Source of the DNA: CAZPHU01 sp964419255
GTDB taxonomy: Bacteria; Fibrobacterota; Chitinivibrionia; Chitinivibrionales; CAYFVL01
Length of the DNA stretch: 64,000 bases
Direction: 5' to 3'
Assembly: GCA_964419255.1 (NCBI GenBank)
Contig: CAYQOU010000006.1
Coordinates: 32,388-96,387 of the forward strand
The notes beneath the pieces are model-generated. The model was not told the DNA's origin. It made no database searches and saw nothing but the letters and a program-made list of their open reading frames with translations. Made by a program: the position numbers and the translations under genes. This document shows, in pieces, positions 60,815 to 64,000 of the stretch (position 1 is the stretch's first letter; each line of letters begins with the position of its first letter).

Positions 60815-61570
60815 TCAGAATCTCCCAAACATCTCATTTACCACGCGCCGATGCTCGGCGACCCAGTCATTTCTGCGGAAAACAAAAATCAGCAGCACCC
60901 CAGCGACAAACCCGCCTATATGAGCAAAAAACGCGACTCCACCACCATCCTCTGCTCCAAAGGCCGGTATCGCACTAAGCAGCTGCAAAAGAAACCAGTA
61001 CCCCAGCATCAGAAAAGCCGGCACCCGGATTCGGGTGATCCAGAATCCCAAAAAGACAAGCATATCGATCGGCGTTTTGGGGTATAATACGATGTATGCC
61101 CCCATCACCCCGCCGATCGCACCGGATGCGCCAACCATGGGAATCGCACTGTCGGGGTTTATCGCCGCCTGGGCCGCAAAGGCTGCAAGCCCGCAAATCA
61201 GATAGAATATGACAAATCGAATTTTTCCCATGGAATCTTCAACATTATCGCCAAACACCGCCAGAAACCACATGTTCATGATTATATGCAACCAGCCACC
61301 GTGAAGGAACATGGAGGTGATGGGGGTGAGCCAGTTTGCCGCCTGATCGATCACACAGATGGTTGTTTGCGACAGCCTGATGCGCGTGCCGGCATCAACC
61401 GTCCCCAGCAGCTCACCGGGAATCGCCCCCCACTGACAGACACTGCGCGCCAGGGCGGGATCGGAGCCCAGCCCCTGGACAAAAACCCACGCAGCCGCAT
61501 TGAGGCCGATGAGCATGAAGGTCACCACCGAGCGGTGCATGGTTGGATTAACATCTCGTAAAGGAAACAT
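60815..61570 (-). CDS. Rhomboid-family intramembrane serine protease
   Basis: 251 residues, six or seven membrane spans. The catalytic dyad is Ser149 in GASGAIGG and His217 in FFAHIGGFVAG, with the oxyanion-helper region FLHGGWLHIIMNMWFL (His-Asn pattern) at 89-104. The N-terminus PLRDVNPTMHRS is typical of the bacterial subfamily. It cuts membrane proteins within the bilayer; the target is unknown. It is 15 bp downstream of the TPR protein gene. Confidence 0.92.
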   Translation of the reverse strand: MFPLRDVNPTMHRSVVTFMLIGLNAAAWVFVQGLGSDPALARSVCQWGAIPGELLGTVDAGTRIRLSQTTICVIDQAANWLTPITSMFLHGGWLHIIMNMWFLAVFGDNVEDSMGKIRFVIFYLICGLAAFAAQAAINPDSAIPMVGASGAIGGVMGAYIVLYPKTPIDMLVFLGFWITRIRVPAFLMLGYWFLLQLLSAIPAFGAEDGGGVAFFAHIGGFVAGVLLIFVFRRNDWVAEHRRVVNEMFGRF

Positions 61571-61585
61571 ACTCTTTCGACTCCG

Positions 61586-62374
61586 TTAAAGTTGCTTCAG
61601 CGCCTCGCGCGCCCTGGCGTCCAGATCATCAGACTGGTTATGGGTGTTTGGCAAAGACAAAACCTTCTTAAAATACTCTTCGGCCTCGGACTCCTTCCCC
61701 ATGGCCACAAGCGTCTGCCCCATCTCAAACACGGCATAATCGTTGGACGAATCGAGACGCACGGCTGTCTGCAGCGCCTCCCGGGAATCTTCCAGAGTAC
61801 CATCGGGAAGCCCCCCCAGAAACATATTCGCAAACTTCTTGAGTAGCGAACTTGCGGTAGCCACCTGACGGTAATACGCCCCACGAATCACCCATGCCGG
61901 CGAATACGACGAATCCAGCTGTATGGCCCTGTTTGCATTGTTGATGACCGCCCGCGACAAACGGACTTTGGTTTGCCCTCCCTTGTACAAGGCCAGATTG
62001 CCCGCCGCAGCAGATTTCAGAAAATAGGACTGAACCGAATCGGGATAGCGCTCCTGAAGAGTATCGGCGTATTTGATCGCCTCCTGGTAGTAGGGCACCG
62101 ACTGTTCCCCGCCGATATCTTCTCCCACATCGTTTAACGTGCGGGTCATCTTCATCAGGGCCTCGTAGCTTTGCGGGCATTTCTCATAGGCATCGCGATA
62201 CTTCTCAAGAGCAGACCTGTTTTCGTAGACTTCGTACAGAGAATCTCCCTCCGCTATCACTGTCTGGCAATCCTGCGCCCCCACCTTCAAAACAGAGATG
62301 AACAACACCGAAAGCATTGATAAGATTCCGGGTAAAAATCTTCTCTTACGTAAACATATTTTATTGTCAAACAT
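61586..62374 (-). CDS. Secreted TPR-like protein
   Basis: 262 residues. A Lys/Arg-rich start (KICLRKRRFLPG) precedes a hydrophobic span (ILSMLSVLFISVLKVGA), a signal peptide with likely cleavage at VGA-QD. The mature protein is mostly TPR helices: ALMKMTRTLNDVGED, AIKYADTLQERYPDSVQSY, AWVIRGAYYRQVATASSL and AVFEMGQTLVAMGKESEAEE. The signal and TPR set suggest a periplasmic scaffold. The layout resembles regulator-of-microtubule-dynamics-type TPR proteins of bacteria. It is upstream of the rhomboid gene and 33 bp downstream of the aldo/keto reductase. Confidence 0.75.
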   Translation of the reverse strand: MFDNKICLRKRRFLPGILSMLSVLFISVLKVGAQDCQTVIAEGDSLYEVYENRSALEKYRDAYEKCPQSYEALMKMTRTLNDVGEDIGGEQSVPYYQEAIKYADTLQERYPDSVQSYFLKSAAAGNLALYKGGQTKVRLSRAVINNANRAIQLDSSYSPAWVIRGAYYRQVATASSLLKKFANMFLGGLPDGTLEDSREALQTAVRLDSSNDYAVFEMGQTLVAMGKESEAEEYFKKVLSLPNTHNQSDDLDARAREALKQL

Positions 62375-62407
62375 TGTTTTCCTCCAGCAAACTATCTTAA
62401 TACCTGC

Positions 62408-63430
62408 TCAGATTTTTCCCGTTTCCTTTTTAAACCTCACCGCTACACGGTCAAGTTCGTCGAGTTCATCTTCCGAAAGCACAATCCGCATCGCCTTTAC
62501 GTTGTTTTGCACATGATGCGGCTTGGTAGCACCGGGAATGGCCACTACCATATCCCCGTGAAACTGCAGCAACCAGGCCAGCGCCACCTCCGCGGCAGTC
62601 GCCTCATGCCTGTCGGCTATCTTTTTGAGAGCCTGTACCACCGGCAGACTCTCCCTGAGCCCCTCTTTACGGAAACTATGCTGAAACTTGCGCACACCCG
62701 GCCGCTGCATGATCAGCATCGGATCATCGTGAAACTTGCCCGTTAAAAGCCCCTGCGCCAGAGGAGAGTAAGCGATAATGGATATGCCCAGCTCTCGTGC
62801 GGTATCAATCACCCCATTCGACTCCGCCGATCTGTCAAGAAGATTGTATTGTATCTGATTGGACACCAGTGGAATACCATGCCCGGCAAGTGCATCATGT
62901 GCCTTGCGCATTTTCTTCGCCGAAAAGTTACTCACCCCGACATACCTGATTTTGCGGGATTTCACCAGCCCAGCCATGGCATCCATCTGACTTTGGATTG
63001 ACGAAAAAGAAAAGGGCTGGTGAATCTGATAGAGATCGATCGGATAGCCCTGTAACGATTCGAGTCGCCGGTCTATTGAGGAACGGATATGCTTTGCCGT
63101 TCTGAAAAGCGGCCACCACTTGGTCGCGATATATTGCCTGTGGGCAGGCCGTCCCAGATCCTTTAAAATGGTTACCAGGTTTTTCTCCGACTCCCCCCAA
63201 CCGTACGCCTCGGCGCTGTCAAACCAGTTTACCCCACCCTCCAGGCTCAGCTCGACAACCTGCTTCATGGTCGAATAGTCGAGTGGGGGCCACAGCTTGC
63301 CCATCCACCCCTTTCCCCCGCTGAGCTGCCAGCAGCCCAGCCCTATGGGGGATACCGCAAGATCGGATCTGCCCAGAGTGCGATATTGTAAGGATTGGTG
63401 CTTTGGTTTTTTTATGGTTTTTGAAATCAT
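62408..63430 (-). CDS. Aldo/keto reductase
   Basis: 340 residues, NAD(P)H-dependent (alpha/beta)8 barrel. The catalytic tetrad is Asp71 and Tyr76 (NWFDSAEAYGWGE), Lys104 (ATKWWP) and His137 (YQIHQPF). Nucleotide contacts include IPGATKPHHVQNN near the C-terminus. RTLGRSDLAVSPIGLG is the normal start, though the frame has about 14 extra N-terminal residues and the true start could be nearer residue 15. The substrate is unknown. Confidence 0.92.
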   Translation of the reverse strand: MISKTIKKPKHQSLQYRTLGRSDLAVSPIGLGCWQLSGGKGWMGKLWPPLDYSTMKQVVELSLEGGVNWFDSAEAYGWGESEKNLVTILKDLGRPAHRQYIATKWWPLFRTAKHIRSSIDRRLESLQGYPIDLYQIHQPFSFSSIQSQMDAMAGLVKSRKIRYVGVSNFSAKKMRKAHDALAGHGIPLVSNQIQYNLLDRSAESNGVIDTARELGISIIAYSPLAQGLLTGKFHDDPMLIMQRPGVRKFQHSFRKEGLRESLPVVQALKKIADRHEATAAEVALAWLLQFHGDMVVAIPGATKPHHVQNNVKAMRIVLSEDELDELDRVAVRFKKETGKI

Positions 63431-63466
63431 TGTCCCTTTCCTGCGTGCTGAGTTTCTCGAACCGGA

Positions 63467-63901
63467 TCACGCGACCTCATCTATTATGAGCCCCTTAATC
63501 TCTGAGATATCATCGATCCAACGCACAAAATCATCATGGGTGATATCTCGCCGGGTTTGCGAAATCACCGTTCCCCGTTGGCTCAACTGTTCAATGTCAA
63601 GAAAAACCTTTTCACCTGGATGAGACACCGCAAATCGAAAAGGACGATTCAGCTCCTGCAACCGTTTGTTGGAATGGTGTGCAGCTTTGGACAGCGTCTC
63701 AAAGTAGGCTCCCGCCTGCCGAACGGTTCTTTTTGGTATCGGGCGAAGCGTAAGCGCCTGCCGTCGCTGATTGTCATCACCGGTGCCGGAGATAGCACTG
63801 CGCGATGAGCGAGGAAAAACCGGCAGGGTTCTGCCCCTCTGCATCTCATCGGGCACCTCATAGTACTGTGACCACATCGCGTCGTTTTTGTACACCTGCA
63901 T
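63467..63901 (-). CDS. FlaG-like or hypothetical protein
   Basis: 144 residues from the ATG at 63901, which has GGAGGAGCGG just upstream. A longer frame to 63988 lacks a ribosome site and begins in sequence unlike the rest. The C-terminal 60 residues (LNRPFRFAVSHPGEKVFLDI, DISEIKGLIIDEVA) have the strand-and-helix pattern of FlaG, a flagellin-associated protein, but without clear identity. No other flagellar gene is in the window. Treat the name as a hint only. Confidence 0.5.
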   Translation of the reverse strand: MQVYKNDAMWSQYYEVPDEMQRGRTLPVFPRSSRSAISGTGDDNQRRQALTLRPIPKRTVRQAGAYFETLSKAAHHSNKRLQELNRPFRFAVSHPGEKVFLDIEQLSQRGTVISQTRRDITHDDFVRWIDDISEIKGLIIDEVA

Positions 63902-64000
63902 AACCGCTCCTCCTGCGGATGATCCTGCACGCACGAAGTAGAGCAAATTTTGTTCCAGGGACTCGGGACAGGGACGTATCGTGCCCAAAAAAACAACACA

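Overview
The window reads as one stretch of chromosome from a Gram-negative bacterium. Evidence for the envelope type is a TonB-type outer-membrane receptor, a porin-like barrel, several lipoproteins with lipoboxes and a ComEC channel. The mix of hybrid histidine kinases, TPR proteins, split M16 peptidases and lipoproteins would suit Fibrobacterota (Chitinispirillia-like) or a neighbouring phylum. That placement is inference and weak: there is no rRNA or other marker here. No phage, insertion-sequence transposase or CRISPR array was seen. Two runs of 100 N are scaffold gaps, and both sit in repeats.

Left part (1-12.7 kb), almost all on the minus strand. First comes sulfur assimilation: an Rrf2/IscR-like regulator, cysK, and metY cut by the window edge. 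Next is an operon metA-thiS-thiG-thiH, then topA, a PAS hybrid kinase, and a response regulator fused to an anti-sigma-type ATPase and coupled to an RluA pseudouridine synthase. MetA carries the Glu expected for acetyl-CoA, which matches the O-acetylhomoserine-using MetY.

Middle (12.7-33 kb). On the plus strand lie comEC with a degenerate nuclease domain, a lipoprotein esterase, a broken DJ-1 gene, a LacI-like sensor without a DNA-binding domain, and a complete glycine cleavage operon gcvT-gcvH-gcvPA-gcvPB followed by an SH3-domain secreted protein with a clear terminator. On the minus strand follow a second hybrid kinase and a three-gene group (nucleotidyltransferase-like, unknown, DUF1189). 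Then come a Nudix hydrolase and a GerW-like protein on plus, and a receptor on minus that joins a TonB-like domain to a TonB-dependent barrel.

Gap region (32.8-33.7 kb): no gene, REP-like palindromes, and an assembly gap whose two edges are the same 55 bases.

Right part (33.7-64 kb), nearly all minus strand: a PAS kinase, a GH13 amylase, panC, a deoxynucleoside kinase, folK, a pair of M16 peptidases with a creatininase-like pseudoenzyme, and tRNA-Pro(CGG). Then two unusual clusters. One is a coiled-coil protein, a membrane-spanning AraC regulator with a variable SADSL repeat stalk, and a transglutaminase-like lipoprotein. The other is a transporter with HEAT repeats, a separate cyclic-nucleotide-binding protein, a solute-binding lipoprotein, a TPR protein and a small membrane protein. 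CopA, a carotenoid-isomerase-like oxidoreductase, rhomboid, TPR, aldo/keto reductase and FlaG-like genes close the window.

The best candidates for undescribed biology are the repeat-stalk AraC regulator cluster, the HEAT-transporter/cNMP/solute-binding/TPR operon, a 99-nt nested palindrome upstream of a hybrid kinase, and a possible free-standing RNA gene next to copA.
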